Origin: an uncultured Coprococcus sp.
Lineage (GTDB): Bacteria; Bacillota; Clostridia; Lachnospirales; Lachnospiraceae
NCBI GenBank assembly: GCA_947632705.1
Contig: CANRQE010000001.1
Coordinates: 1-64,000, forward strand
Direction: 5' to 3'
DNA length: 64,000 nucleotides
The translations under genes were made by a program, and so were the position numbers. Shown in pieces: positions 24,269 to 32,666 of this stretch. Every line of letters begins with the position of its first letter. The stretch's first letter is position 1. The notes beneath the pieces were generated by a model. That model ran no database searches. It was not told the DNA's origin and was given only the letters and a program-made list of their open reading frames with translations.

Positions 24269-24580
24269 ATGGCAGCAATACATGTTGATAAAGCAAGCTT
24301 TGAGAAAGAGGTTTTACAGTCGGATAAACCGGTACTTGTAGATTTCTGGGCGCCATGGTGTGGTCCGTGTAAAATGCTCGGTCCGGTCATAGAGGAAGTT
24401 TCAGAGGAAAAAAAGGATGTAAAGGTCTGTAAGGTCAATATTGATGAGGAACCGGATCTGGCGGTGCAGTATCAGGTCATGTCAATACCGACCTTGATCC
24501 TGTTTAAAGATGGTACAGCGACCAATACGTCTGTCGGGGTCATACCGAAAAGCAAAATTATCAATATGATCAATGAATAG
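24269..24580 (+). CDS. trxA: Thioredoxin
   Basis: Thioredoxin is a cytosolic disulfide reductase. The 103-residue product has the active site FWAPWCGPCKML, the cis-proline MSIPTL and the FKDG turn, all at normal positions. AAGGAGG lies 8 bases before ATG 24269, which fixes the start; the frame extends upstream to 24182 without a ribosome site. It is the first gene of a run continuing into purine genes; the link may be only cotranscription. Confidence 0.95.
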   Translation: MAAIHVDKASFEKEVLQSDKPVLVDFWAPWCGPCKMLGPVIEEVSEEKKDVKVCKVNIDEEPDLAVQYQVMSIPTLILFKDGTATNTSVGVIPKSKIINMINE

Positions 24581-24618
24581 GATAAAGCAGATACAAACGG
24601 AATTTGGAGGAACAAGAG

Positions 24619-25332
24619 ATGAATCAATTGTCATTGATGCAGGAATTACAGGAAAACAGTTACCCGGGACGCGGAATTGTGATTGGAAAATCCGAGGATG
24701 GAACGAAGGCCGTAACGGCGTATTTCATCATGGGAAGAAGCACAAACAGCAGAAACCGTGTATTTGTGGAGGATGGAGAGGGAATCCGCACACAGGCATA
24801 TGACCCTTCCAAACTGGAGGATCCGAGCCTGATTATCTATGCACCGGTCAGGGTACTCAATCATCTTACAATCGTAACGAACGGCGACCAGACAGATACC
24901 ATATATACCGGAATCACGGAGGGACTGACCTTTGAACAGTCCTTAAGAACGCGTGAATTTGAACCGGATGGCCCGAATTATACTCCGAGGATTTCAGGGA
25001 TCATGTATGTAAAAGACGGAATATATAATTACCGGATGTCGATATTAAAGAGTCATAACGGCAATCCGGACGCATGCTGCAGATATACGTTTTCCTACGA
25101 GAATCCTGTAAGCGGAGAGGGCCATTTTATACATACTTATATGCATGACGGCAATCCGCTGCCAAGCTTTGAGGGTGAGCCAAAGCTGGTCGGGATCACA
25201 GGTGATATTGATTCTTTTACGGAAAAGATATGGAACAGTCTGAACGAAGAAAATAAGGTTTCTTTATTTGTCAGATATATTGATATTGCAACAGGACAGT
25301 ATGAAACCCGGATTGTGAATAAAAATCAATGA
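24619..25332 (+). CDS. IMP cyclohydrolase, PurO-like
   Basis: This 237-residue protein resembles the archaeal-type IMP cyclohydrolase (PurO, Pfam IMP_cyclohyd) rather than the N-terminal domain of PurH. Landmarks are the N-terminal SYPGRGIVIGKSEDG, the YFIMGRSTNSRNRVF segment, and the YTPRISG and GEGHFIHTYMHDG motifs. The role would be the last step of purine synthesis, closing FAICAR to IMP. I choose ATG 24619, with TTTGGAGG about 9 bases upstream, over the TTG at 24604. The next gene encodes the preceding step as a separate protein, so the pair replaces bifunctional PurH. Translation ends 20 bases before the next start. Confidence 0.88.
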   Translation: MNQLSLMQELQENSYPGRGIVIGKSEDGTKAVTAYFIMGRSTNSRNRVFVEDGEGIRTQAYDPSKLEDPSLIIYAPVRVLNHLTIVTNGDQTDTIYTGITEGLTFEQSLRTREFEPDGPNYTPRISGIMYVKDGIYNYRMSILKSHNGNPDACCRYTFSYENPVSGEGHFIHTYMHDGNPLPSFEGEPKLVGITGDIDSFTEKIWNSLNEENKVSLFVRYIDIATGQYETRIVNKNQ

Positions 25333-25352
25333 TATACGGCAAGGAGGAAATA

Positions 25353-26534
25353 ATGATGAATGAAATACAGTTAAAATATGGTTGTAATCCAAATCAGAAA
25401 CCATCCAGAATTTATATGGAAGACGGAAGCGATCTGCCTGTTACGGTATTGAATGGAAAACCGGGATATATCAATTTTCTGGATGCTTTTAACGGCTGGC
25501 AGCTGGTAAAGGAGCTGAAGGCAGCAACAGGGCTTCCGGCGGCAACGTCTTTTAAACATGTGTCGCCTGCAGGAGCGGCTGTGGGTTTGCCGCTTTCTGA
25601 TACGCTGGCAAAGATTTACTGGGTGGATGATTTAGGACCGCTTTCTCCGCTTGCGTGTGCTTATGCAAGGGCAAGAGGGGCGGATCGTATGTCTTCTTTC
25701 GGTGATTTTATTGCTTTGTCCGATGTATGTGACAGAGACACTGCAAGACTGATCAAAAGAGAGGTTTCTGACGGCGTGATTGCTCCGGGTTATACGGATG
25801 AGGCCATGGAACTTCTGATGACAAAGAAGAAGGGAAATTATAATATTATTCAGATTGACGAGAATTATGTTCCTGCTGAGACTGAGCGGAAACAGGTCTA
25901 TGGAATTACCTTTGAACAGGGCAGGAATGAACTGAATATCGATCAGGATCTGTTGTCCAATATTGTGACAAAGAATCGGGATATTCCGGATCATGCACTG
26001 ATCGATATGAAGATCGCCCTGATTACTTTGAAATATACCCAGTCCAATTCGGTCTGTTATGTCAAAGACGGGCAGGCGATCGGAATCGGAGCCGGACAGC
26101 AGTCCCGGATCCATTGTACCAGACTGGCGGGACAAAAGGCGGATAACTGGTATCTCCGGCAGGCTCCTCAGGTTATGAATCTTCAATTTGCGGATGCATT
26201 AGGCAGAGCGGACAGGGATAATACGATCGATGTGTATATCGGTGACGAGTATGAGGATGTTCTGCGGGAAGGCGAGTGGCAGAAGCGCTTTAAGGTAAAA
26301 CCGGAGGTATTTACCAGAGAAGAAAAGAAAGCCTGGCTTGCCGGTAACCAGAATGTAACTTTGGGCTCCGATGCATTCTTTCCGTTTTCGGACAATATTG
26401 AGAGAGCCTGCAAGAGCGGTGTAAAGTATATTGCACAGCCAGGTGGTTCCGTGCGGGACGATCTTGTGATCGAATGCTGTGATCAATATGGAATGGTAAT
26501 GGTATTTACAGGCATTCGTCTGTTTCATCATTAA
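25353..26534 (+). CDS. Stand-alone AICAR transformylase (PurH-like, formyltransferase only)
   Basis: The 393-residue protein is the AICARFT domain of PurH without the IMP cyclohydrolase domain. It transfers a formyl group from 10-formyl-THF to AICAR. Recognisable segments are YGCNPNQKPSRIY, the catalytic Lys-His region SFKHVSPAGAAVG, DRMSSFGDFIALSD, and the C-terminal DAFFPFSDNIERACKSG and AQPGGSVRDD. AAGGAGG lies 5 bases before ATG 25353 (8 before ATG 25356). It follows the PurO-like cyclohydrolase, so both final steps of IMP synthesis are cotranscribed as separate enzymes. Confidence 0.93.
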   Translation: MMNEIQLKYGCNPNQKPSRIYMEDGSDLPVTVLNGKPGYINFLDAFNGWQLVKELKAATGLPAATSFKHVSPAGAAVGLPLSDTLAKIYWVDDLGPLSPLACAYARARGADRMSSFGDFIALSDVCDRDTARLIKREVSDGVIAPGYTDEAMELLMTKKKGNYNIIQIDENYVPAETERKQVYGITFEQGRNELNIDQDLLSNIVTKNRDIPDHALIDMKIALITLKYTQSNSVCYVKDGQAIGIGAGQQSRIHCTRLAGQKADNWYLRQAPQVMNLQFADALGRADRDNTIDVYIGDEYEDVLREGEWQKRFKVKPEVFTREEKKAWLAGNQNVTLGSDAFFPFSDNIERACKSGVKYIAQPGGSVRDDLVIECCDQYGMVMVFTGIRLFHH

Positions 26535-26545
26535 AAGGAGTATTT

Positions 26546-27373
26546 ATGGCAGGAAGACGGAGAAGAAGGCGCAGAAAAAACAGAGTGAGACTGGATTACA
26601 GGAAAATAGCCGTTTTTATATTGTTTTGTCTGTTGTGCATATTTGGCCTTGTGATGTTGATTTCTTCGACGATTTCACATAAAACGGAATATTTTGACAG
26701 AGGACTGAAATTTTATTCTGAGGAAGAATATGATGAAGCACTTGATTTTTTTGATCAGGCACTTGCAGAGAAACAGTTATTTTCGAAAAAACGGGATATG
26801 AATATTCATTTGTACATAGCTGATATTTATATGAAAACGGAGGAATATCAGAAGGCTGCAGATGAGTATGATAAAGTACTGGACTATTCTTCCGCAGACC
26901 GGAAGAATGTTGAGAAACTGCAGAAGCTGGCACAGGCGCTGTACGATTTTAATCAGGGGAATTATGTAGGCGCTCTGCCGGCTTTGGAGGAAGCTGCAAA
27001 GGGTGATTATCCGGAGATGTATATGTTTGTGGGAACCTGTTATGGACAGACCGGAGATATTGACAACATGTTTGCAAACTATGAAATATACACAGATAAA
27101 TTCGGCTATAATTCTTACATATATGCACAATATGCATCCTATTATCTGAGCGTTGATGATCTGGAACAGGCATACGGATATATCTATAATGGCCTGGAAA
27201 GTGATATGGAGTATAATGCACAGCTCCGTCTGCTTGAAATTGCTTATTATGAGAAACTGAAGGATTTCGATCAGGCCTATCTGTTAGCGGAAGAGCTTGC
27301 TTCATTATACCCGGATTTTGAAGAGGGACAAAGGGAGTATACATTTCTGTATACAAGGGTTACACATGAGTAA
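26546..27373 (+). CDS. Membrane-anchored TPR protein of unknown function
   Basis: The 275-residue protein starts with an Arg-rich cytoplasmic patch (GRRRRRRRK), has one membrane segment (IAVFILFCLLCIFGLVMLI, about residues 20-40) and then a run of TPR-like helical repeats, for example YFDRGLKFYSEEEYDEALDF and LYIADIYMKTEEYQKAADEY. The positive-inside rule places the TPR part outside the cytoplasm. TPR repeats bind proteins, so it may scaffold an envelope complex; there is no specific evidence. It sits 11 bases after the transformylase gene, with AAAGGAG before the start. Confidence 0.8.
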   Translation: MAGRRRRRRRKNRVRLDYRKIAVFILFCLLCIFGLVMLISSTISHKTEYFDRGLKFYSEEEYDEALDFFDQALAEKQLFSKKRDMNIHLYIADIYMKTEEYQKAADEYDKVLDYSSADRKNVEKLQKLAQALYDFNQGNYVGALPALEEAAKGDYPEMYMFVGTCYGQTGDIDNMFANYEIYTDKFGYNSYIYAQYASYYLSVDDLEQAYGYIYNGLESDMEYNAQLRLLEIAYYEKLKDFDQAYLLAEELASLYPDFEEGQREYTFLYTRVTHE

Positions 27374-27420
27374 GGACTTTCAAAGGAATGGTGTTCAATT
27401 AAAAGGTTGGGGGTATTTTT

Positions 27421-28224
27421 ATGGAAATACAATTATGGAGGGAGATATTGTCTCCGTATCAGCAGGCAGTGGATGAACTGCTGATTAAATTTAATCATAT
27501 TATACAGGAATACAGAAATGAAGGACTGTATTCACCGATTGAAACGGTAACGGGAAGAGTCAAAAAGATTTCCAGTATCCTGGATAAAATGCAGAAAAAA
27601 CATATTCCGATGAATCAGATTGTGGAAGAGATGGATGATATTGCCGGTATCCGCATTATGTGCCAGTTTGTAGAGGATATTGACAAGGTAGTTGAGATCA
27701 TCAAGAACAGAAAGGATATGTCTGTCAGGGAAGAGAAGGATTATGTGACCAATGCAAAACCCAGCGGATACAGAAGCTACCATATGATCTTAAATTATGA
27801 TGTCCATACCATAAACGGGATGCAGACTATACAGGCAGAGATTCAGATCCGTACGCTTGCCATGAATTTCTGGGCGACGATCGAACATTCCCTGCAGTAT
27901 AAATATCAGCACAATATTCCGGAGCATGTCAGGGAAAAACTGCTGAATGCTGCAAATGCGACGGTCGCACTTGATAAGGAAATGTCTTCTGTCAGGGATG
28001 AGATTATGGATGCCCAGAATTCGTTTAACATCAAGGCGAATATTGTGTCTGAAATACTGGTGAATATCCAGAATCTGTATAAGGTAGGAAACCAGCGTGA
28101 AGTAGTGAAGATACAGGATGAATTTTATGCAATTTATAAAAAGGATGATATCAGGCTGTTGGAAAATTTTGCAAAACAGTTAGATATTGTAGCGGAAGGA
28201 TATAAGGCCCAGAGTCTTTCTTAA
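27421..28224 (+). CDS. relQ: Small alarmone synthetase, RelQ-type GTP pyrophosphokinase
   Basis: RelQ makes (p)ppGpp from ATP and GTP/GDP without a hydrolase or regulatory domain. The 267-residue protein has the synthetase domain only: TVTGRVKKISSILDKM, the catalytic core DDIAGIRIMCQFVEDI, YVTNAKPSGYRSYHMIL, and EIQIRTLAMNFWATIEHSLQ, then a C-terminal helical region used for tetramer assembly. Length and order match the YjbM/RelQ group. The site before the ATG is G-rich (GGTTGGGGG). It is followed at 12 bases by the rRNA methyltransferase gene. Confidence 0.92.
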   Translation: MEIQLWREILSPYQQAVDELLIKFNHIIQEYRNEGLYSPIETVTGRVKKISSILDKMQKKHIPMNQIVEEMDDIAGIRIMCQFVEDIDKVVEIIKNRKDMSVREEKDYVTNAKPSGYRSYHMILNYDVHTINGMQTIQAEIQIRTLAMNFWATIEHSLQYKYQHNIPEHVREKLLNAANATVALDKEMSSVRDEIMDAQNSFNIKANIVSEILVNIQNLYKVGNQREVVKIQDEFYAIYKKDDIRLLENFAKQLDIVAEGYKAQSLS

Positions 28225-28236
28225 GGGAGAAGCACT

Positions 28237-29628
28237 ATGACTTTACCGGCTGCATTTGATGAACGAATAAAAAAACAATTAAATGAAGAATATAAGGATT
28301 ACAGGAAATGTCTGGAAGAAGATATGAATCATGGAATACGGATCAATACGTTAAAGATCAGTGTAGAAGATTTCCTGAAGATTTCTCCCTTTGATCTGAA
28401 ACCGGTTCCATGGACTGCAAATGGGTTCTATTATGATGAAAAAAAAGATACCCCTTCCAGACATCCGTATTATTATGCAGGTTTATATTATATTCAGGAA
28501 CCAAGCGCCATGCTGCCGGCCGAGGCCCTGCGTATCGATGAAAACGATATGGTTCTTGATATCTGTGCTGCCCCGGGCGGTAAATCGACGGAGCTTGCAG
28601 CGAAGCTACACGGCAGCGGAATGATCATATCCAATGATATCAGTCATTCCAGAGCGAAAGCCTTGTTAAAAAATATGGAAATTTCCGGAGTGGGAAATCT
28701 GTGTGTGGTCAGTGAGGCTCCGAACCGTCTGAGCGAAGTCTTCGGACCATGTTTTGATAAAATTCTGGTGGATGCACCATGTTCCGGGGAAGGAATGTTC
28801 CGGAAATCCTCATCCATGATGGCTGCATGGGAAAGAAACGGCGTGGATTTTTTTGCCGGACTTCAAAAGGGAATTTTAAAGGAGATCGTGAAGCTGTTAA
28901 AACCGGGTGGAATGTTATTATATTCTACCTGTACCTTTTCTCCGGAAGAAAATGAGCAGTCTGTAGAATATCTGCTGTCATTGGATGACAGCCTGGAATT
29001 GGTGGATATGAAACAATATCCGGGCTTTGATCATGGGCATCCGGAATGGGGTCTGACAGGCAGCCAGTCGCTTTTGCGATGCACAAGAATCTGGCCGCAT
29101 CGTGTAAAAGGCGAAGGGCATTTTGCAGCGCTGCTGCAAAAACGTAAGACCGGGCTGCCTGATACATATGCCGAATATAGGCTGCATCCGTACAGACCGG
29201 AGCCTGTCGTTTGTGAATTTCTGGATGATATAGAGCCGTCCGCCGGCATTCATAAGAACCGTCTGGAAGAAACAAACGGAAGAATTTATCATATACCCGA
29301 GCATATGCCGGACGTCAGAGGTCTGCGCCTCCTTCGAAACGGATTGTTTTTGGGGGAAGTGAAAAAAAACAGGTTTGAACCAAGTCAGGCGCTTGCCATG
29401 TATCTGAAGGAAGGGGACTACCGGTACACCGTCAGTTTTACTGCGGGAGATGACAGAGTGACCAGATATTTAAAAGGCGAGACGGTTATGCTTACAGATG
29501 AGGAGACTGTCCGGAGTTCAGACGGGTATATTCTGGTGTGTGTAGACGGCTATCCCTTAGGCTGGGCAAAAAATCAAAAGGGAATGCTGAAGAATAAATA
29601 TTTATCAGGATGGAGGATGCTGTCATGA
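28237..29628 (+). CDS. RsmF/NOL1-like 23S/16S rRNA (cytosine-C5) methyltransferase
   Basis: This 463-residue enzyme should methylate C5 of a cytosine in rRNA using SAM. It has SAM motif DICAAPGGKSTELA, the motif IV catalytic region DAPCSGEGMF, motif VI YSTCTFSPEENE with its second cysteine, and a C-terminal RsmF-type RNA-binding extension (about residues 320-463). AAGGGAG lies 8 bases before ATG. Its last codons overlap the SDR start as ATGA, so translation is coupled. The exact rRNA position cannot be read from sequence. Confidence 0.93.
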   Translation: MTLPAAFDERIKKQLNEEYKDYRKCLEEDMNHGIRINTLKISVEDFLKISPFDLKPVPWTANGFYYDEKKDTPSRHPYYYAGLYYIQEPSAMLPAEALRIDENDMVLDICAAPGGKSTELAAKLHGSGMIISNDISHSRAKALLKNMEISGVGNLCVVSEAPNRLSEVFGPCFDKILVDAPCSGEGMFRKSSSMMAAWERNGVDFFAGLQKGILKEIVKLLKPGGMLLYSTCTFSPEENEQSVEYLLSLDDSLELVDMKQYPGFDHGHPEWGLTGSQSLLRCTRIWPHRVKGEGHFAALLQKRKTGLPDTYAEYRLHPYRPEPVVCEFLDDIEPSAGIHKNRLEETNGRIYHIPEHMPDVRGLRLLRNGLFLGEVKKNRFEPSQALAMYLKEGDYRYTVSFTAGDDRVTRYLKGETVMLTDEETVRSSDGYILVCVDGYPLGWAKNQKGMLKNKYLSGWRMLS

Positions 29629-30383
29629 AAAAAATAGCAGTTATTACAGGTGCTTCTTCCGGAATCGGAAGAGAATTTGCATTACAGATCAGCAGGAAAT
29701 ATAAATCGATAGAGGAAATCTGGCTCATTGCCAGAAGAACGGACCGGTTGGAGGAATTAAAAAAGGAAATTCATGGTAAGACAGTAAGAATTCTAAGCCT
29801 GGATCTGACCGATGAGGGAGACATTCAGTTGTACAAATCCCTGCTCGAACGCCAGAATCCTGCTGTCAGGATTCTGGTCAATGCTGCAGGATATGGAATC
29901 ATCGGACATTTTAACCGGCTTTCTTATGAAGAAAATCTGGGCATGATCGATCTGAATTGCAAGGCATTAACGGCAATAACCTATCTGACGCTGCCCTATA
30001 TGAGTCATCCCTCCAATATCATTCATATGGCTTCTGCGGCCGCCTTTCTGCCACAACCGTCCTTTGCGGTCTATGCCGCAACGAAATCCATGGTACTCAG
30101 TTTTTCCAGAGCACTCAATCAGGAGCTTTTTGATGAAGGAATCAGTGTGACAGCCGTCTGTCCGGGACCGGTTGAAACGGAATTCTTTGACATTGCGGAA
30201 AAACACTGTAAGACAAAGTCATATAAAAATCTGTTCCGTGTTGATGCGGCGCATGTGGTAAGAAAAGCATTGTTAGATGCATTTTATTATAAAGATGTAT
30301 CGGTTTATGGCGCGAGCATGAATGCACTCCGTACGGTTTCTTCCGTGATTCCGCACAGTGTAATGATGCCATTCTTAAGATAG
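29625..30383 (+). CDS. Short-chain dehydrogenase/reductase
   Basis: The 252-residue protein is a classical SDR oxidoreductase: cofactor motif TGASSGIG at residues 8-15, NAAGYG, catalytic Ser in MASAAAFL and YAATK with the catalytic Tyr and Lys, then CPGPVETEF. An Arg after beta-strand 2 (ARRTDRL) suggests NADP(H). The start at 29625 follows GGAGG and overlaps the upstream stop as ATGA; an in-frame ATG at 29610 precedes that site and is rejected. Substrate unknown. Confidence 0.93.
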   Translation: MKKIAVITGASSGIGREFALQISRKYKSIEEIWLIARRTDRLEELKKEIHGKTVRILSLDLTDEGDIQLYKSLLERQNPAVRILVNAAGYGIIGHFNRLSYEENLGMIDLNCKALTAITYLTLPYMSHPSNIIHMASAAAFLPQPSFAVYAATKSMVLSFSRALNQELFDEGISVTAVCPGPVETEFFDIAEKHCKTKSYKNLFRVDAAHVVRKALLDAFYYKDVSVYGASMNALRTVSSVIPHSVMMPFLR

Positions 30384-30395
30384 GAGACCTGTCAT

Positions 30396-30971
30396 ATGGA
30401 AAAAGGAACATATGGATATATCAGGCGCTACAGGAAAAAACAGATTTTCTATGTCATTATACTGGGAATTGTTATTATTACAGGGGTTGCATTATCCATC
30501 GGTTTGTATCATACGACAAAAACCATGCTTATTCTTTTGCCGATTCTTACAAGCCTGCCATTTGCAAAGCAACTGGTGGGCTTGATCTTATGTGCGGATA
30601 TGGTGCCTTTAACAGAAGAAGAATACCGAAAAGTGACGGAGGAAATTTCTTACGGGAAAAAAAGTGATATCTTATATGACCTTTCTATCAGCCAGTATGA
30701 GGGCATTTTATTTTTTCCAGCCGTAATTGTAAGAGACGGCCGGCTGTTGTTTTTATATCGTGGTAAGTGGGGAAAACGATTTTCATCCAAAGAGGCGTTA
30801 AAAAAGTATTTAAAAACGATATTGGAAACGGAAAAACACCCGTATGTGATTCTTGTTGCAACGGACATTGATGAATTTATCAATAAAGCAGGACAGATAA
30901 AGGAACCGAATGAAGAAACTGGAAAAAGGGATGCCGGCATGAGAAAACGGCTGTTTGAATTAGGTATATAG
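30396..30971 (+). CDS. Conserved-looking membrane protein of unknown function
   Basis: I do not recognise this 191-residue protein. It has a basic N-terminus (YIRRYRKKQ), two adjacent hydrophobic segments (FYVIILGIVIITGVALSIG and TMLILLPILTSLPFAKQLVG, about residues 17-65), then a soluble domain of about 120 residues with YDLSISQYEGILFFPAVIV, a GKWGKRFSSKEALKKYL segment and a charged tail. The soluble part is probably cytoplasmic. TAGGAGA precedes the start, and the pseudouridine synthase follows 4 bases after its stop, so it is in the same operon and possibly translationally coupled. Confidence 0.72.
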   Translation: MEKGTYGYIRRYRKKQIFYVIILGIVIITGVALSIGLYHTTKTMLILLPILTSLPFAKQLVGLILCADMVPLTEEEYRKVTEEISYGKKSDILYDLSISQYEGILFFPAVIVRDGRLLFLYRGKWGKRFSSKEALKKYLKTILETEKHPYVILVATDIDEFINKAGQIKEPNEETGKRDAGMRKRLFELGI

Positions 30972-30975
30972 ATAT

Positions 30976-31989
30976 ATGAAAGAAATCATAATTACAGAAA
31001 ATGAAGCGGGACAGAGGCTGAATAAGTTCCTGATGAAATATCTGGATCAGGCGCCATCGGCTCTGATCTACAAGCTGCTTCGGAAAAAAATTATCAAGAA
31101 AAATAAAGAAAAGGCAGACGGCAGTGAGATGATAGGTGCCGGCGATAAGATTCAGTTGTATCTTTCGGATGATACGATCGGAAAGCTCCGAAAGGGCAGG
31201 CTGCCTGACATACAAAAGGCTGTTTGCCGTAAGCCTCCAATGCTGAGTGTGGTTTATCAGGATGAGCATATACTGATTGCCGACAAGCCTGAGAATATGC
31301 TTTCCCAGAAGGCGGTGCCATCCGATTATTCCGTCAATGACGCCCTGCTTGATTATGTTATTTTTAAAAAGCTGCTTACAAAACGGCAGCTGGAAACATT
31401 CCGTCCGTCCATCTGCAACCGCCTGGACAGGAATACGACCGGTCTGATCCTGTGCAGTTTGTCCCTTGCAGGCAGTCAGGAAATCAGCAGACTTATAAAA
31501 GAACATCAGATTGAAAAATACTACCTGACAATCATAAAAGGATCTTTAGATGAAACCCTGGACAGTAAATGTTATCTGGTAAAGGATTCCGGAAAAAATC
31601 AGGTTTTTTTGTATGAACGTCCTCTTTCTCATGTAAAATGTGAAGAGGTTCATACAATTTTTGAACCTGTCTGTACAACTGACGGATATACGTTGGTCCG
31701 GGTCAGGCTGATCACAGGAAAAAGCCATCAGATTCGCGCACAGCTGCAGTTTCTCGGTTATGCGGTAATTGGAGATACAAAATACGGAAAGCAGACTGTG
31801 AATCAGTATTTCCGTACAGAATTCGGGCTGACACATCAGCTGTTACATTGCTATAAGCTTCAGTTTCAGGAGATTACAGGAAAGCTGTCTTACCTGTCCG
31901 GAAAGGAGATAACGGCAGAGCTGCCTGTTCGGTTCCGCAGGATTGCAGAGGCATTGTTTCCTGCCGAAATGCAGGCAGCTATCAGATAA
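30976..31989 (+). CDS. RluA-family pseudouridine synthase
   Basis: This enzyme isomerizes uridine to pseudouridine in rRNA or tRNA. The 337-residue protein has an N-terminal S4 RNA-binding domain (GQRLNKFLMKYLDQAPSALI) and the RluA-type catalytic domain with RLDRNTTGLIL, where Asp in RLD is the nucleophile, and GKSHQIRAQL and GDTKYG later. It starts 4 bases after the unknown membrane gene and is followed at 16 bases by recU. Substrate position (RluC- or RluD-type) is not decidable by eye. Confidence 0.92.
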   Translation: MKEIIITENEAGQRLNKFLMKYLDQAPSALIYKLLRKKIIKKNKEKADGSEMIGAGDKIQLYLSDDTIGKLRKGRLPDIQKAVCRKPPMLSVVYQDEHILIADKPENMLSQKAVPSDYSVNDALLDYVIFKKLLTKRQLETFRPSICNRLDRNTTGLILCSLSLAGSQEISRLIKEHQIEKYYLTIIKGSLDETLDSKCYLVKDSGKNQVFLYERPLSHVKCEEVHTIFEPVCTTDGYTLVRVRLITGKSHQIRAQLQFLGYAVIGDTKYGKQTVNQYFRTEFGLTHQLLHCYKLQFQEITGKLSYLSGKEITAELPVRFRRIAEALFPAEMQAAIR

Positions 31990-32005
31990 AAAGGAAGTGA
32001 CGTCT

Positions 32006-32539
32006 ATGGCAACATGGAATTCCCGGGGCCTGCGGGGCTCAACCTTAGAGGACATGATCAATTACACAAATGAATATTACAGAGAAAAGAAGCTGGCTCT
32101 GGTGCAGAAGATACCCACTCCGATCACACCTGTCCGGATAGATAAGGAGACCAGTCAGATCACACTGGCATATTTTGAAAAGGATTCCACAGTAGACTAT
32201 ATTGGTTCTGTGCAGGGGGTTCCGGTCTGTTTTGACGCCAAGGAATGTGCGGCAGATACTTTTTCCATGCAGAATATACATGAACATCAGCTGCGTTTTA
32301 TGGAGGAATTTGAAATACAGCAGGGAATCAGCTTCCTGATTGTTTTTTTTACACACCGGAACCAGTTTTATTATATGCGGTATAAGGAATTGAAGACCTA
32401 TGTAGACAGGATTGGGGAGGGCCATCCGAAATATTTCAAATATGAGGAGCTGAATCCCAAATATTTTATTTCCAGTAAGGGCGGTGCACTCATTCATTAT
32501 CTGGAATGTTTGCAGCTTGATCTGGATGAACGGACATAA
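32006..32539 (+). CDS. recU: Holliday junction resolvase RecU
   Basis: RecU cleaves Holliday junctions and is the Firmicutes counterpart of RuvC. The 177-residue product has the N-terminal NSRGLRGSTLEDMI segment, the PD-(D/E)xK-type core in TVDYIGSVQ and CFDAKEC, and the H-E-H-Q-L-R helix after it, all at family positions. ATG 32006 follows GGAAGTGA; the frame extends upstream into the rlu gene and is not used. RecU usually sits beside a class A PBP gene; here it closes an operon with the pseudouridine synthase. It would act with RuvAB, encoded at 1979. Confidence 0.93.
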   Translation: MATWNSRGLRGSTLEDMINYTNEYYREKKLALVQKIPTPITPVRIDKETSQITLAYFEKDSTVDYIGSVQGVPVCFDAKECAADTFSMQNIHEHQLRFMEEFEIQQGISFLIVFFTHRNQFYYMRYKELKTYVDRIGEGHPKYFKYEELNPKYFISSKGGALIHYLECLQLDLDERT

Positions 32540-32545
32540 AAGGGA

Positions 32546-32574
32546 TTGACAAATAAAGGATTCTTACATATAAT
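32546..32574 (+). promoter_or_regulatory. Consensus sigma-A promoter of the his operon
   Basis: TTGACA (32546-32551) and TATAAT (32569-32574), both perfect, are 17 bp apart. The leader to hisZ is about 85 bases. I find no T-box features or His-rich leader peptide in it, and no terminator after recU, so some read-through from recU is possible. Confidence 0.85.
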
Positions 32575-32666
32575 ATGCACATTATTTAATCATCTACCAA
32601 ATTATCACTTTAGCGTGTTGAAGCAAAAGAACGAATATATGAATCAGATAACAGGAGGAGATAAAA

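Noticed and set aside
30880..31506. Minus-strand 208-codon open frame opposite the pseudouridine synthase
   Set aside because: Antisense to two real genes with no promoter or ribosome site.
32575..32666. His operon leader as attenuator, T-box or leader peptide
   Set aside because: The 85-base leader has no His-rich frame (the only small frame reads M-H-I-I), no T-box motif and no terminator/antiterminator pair.
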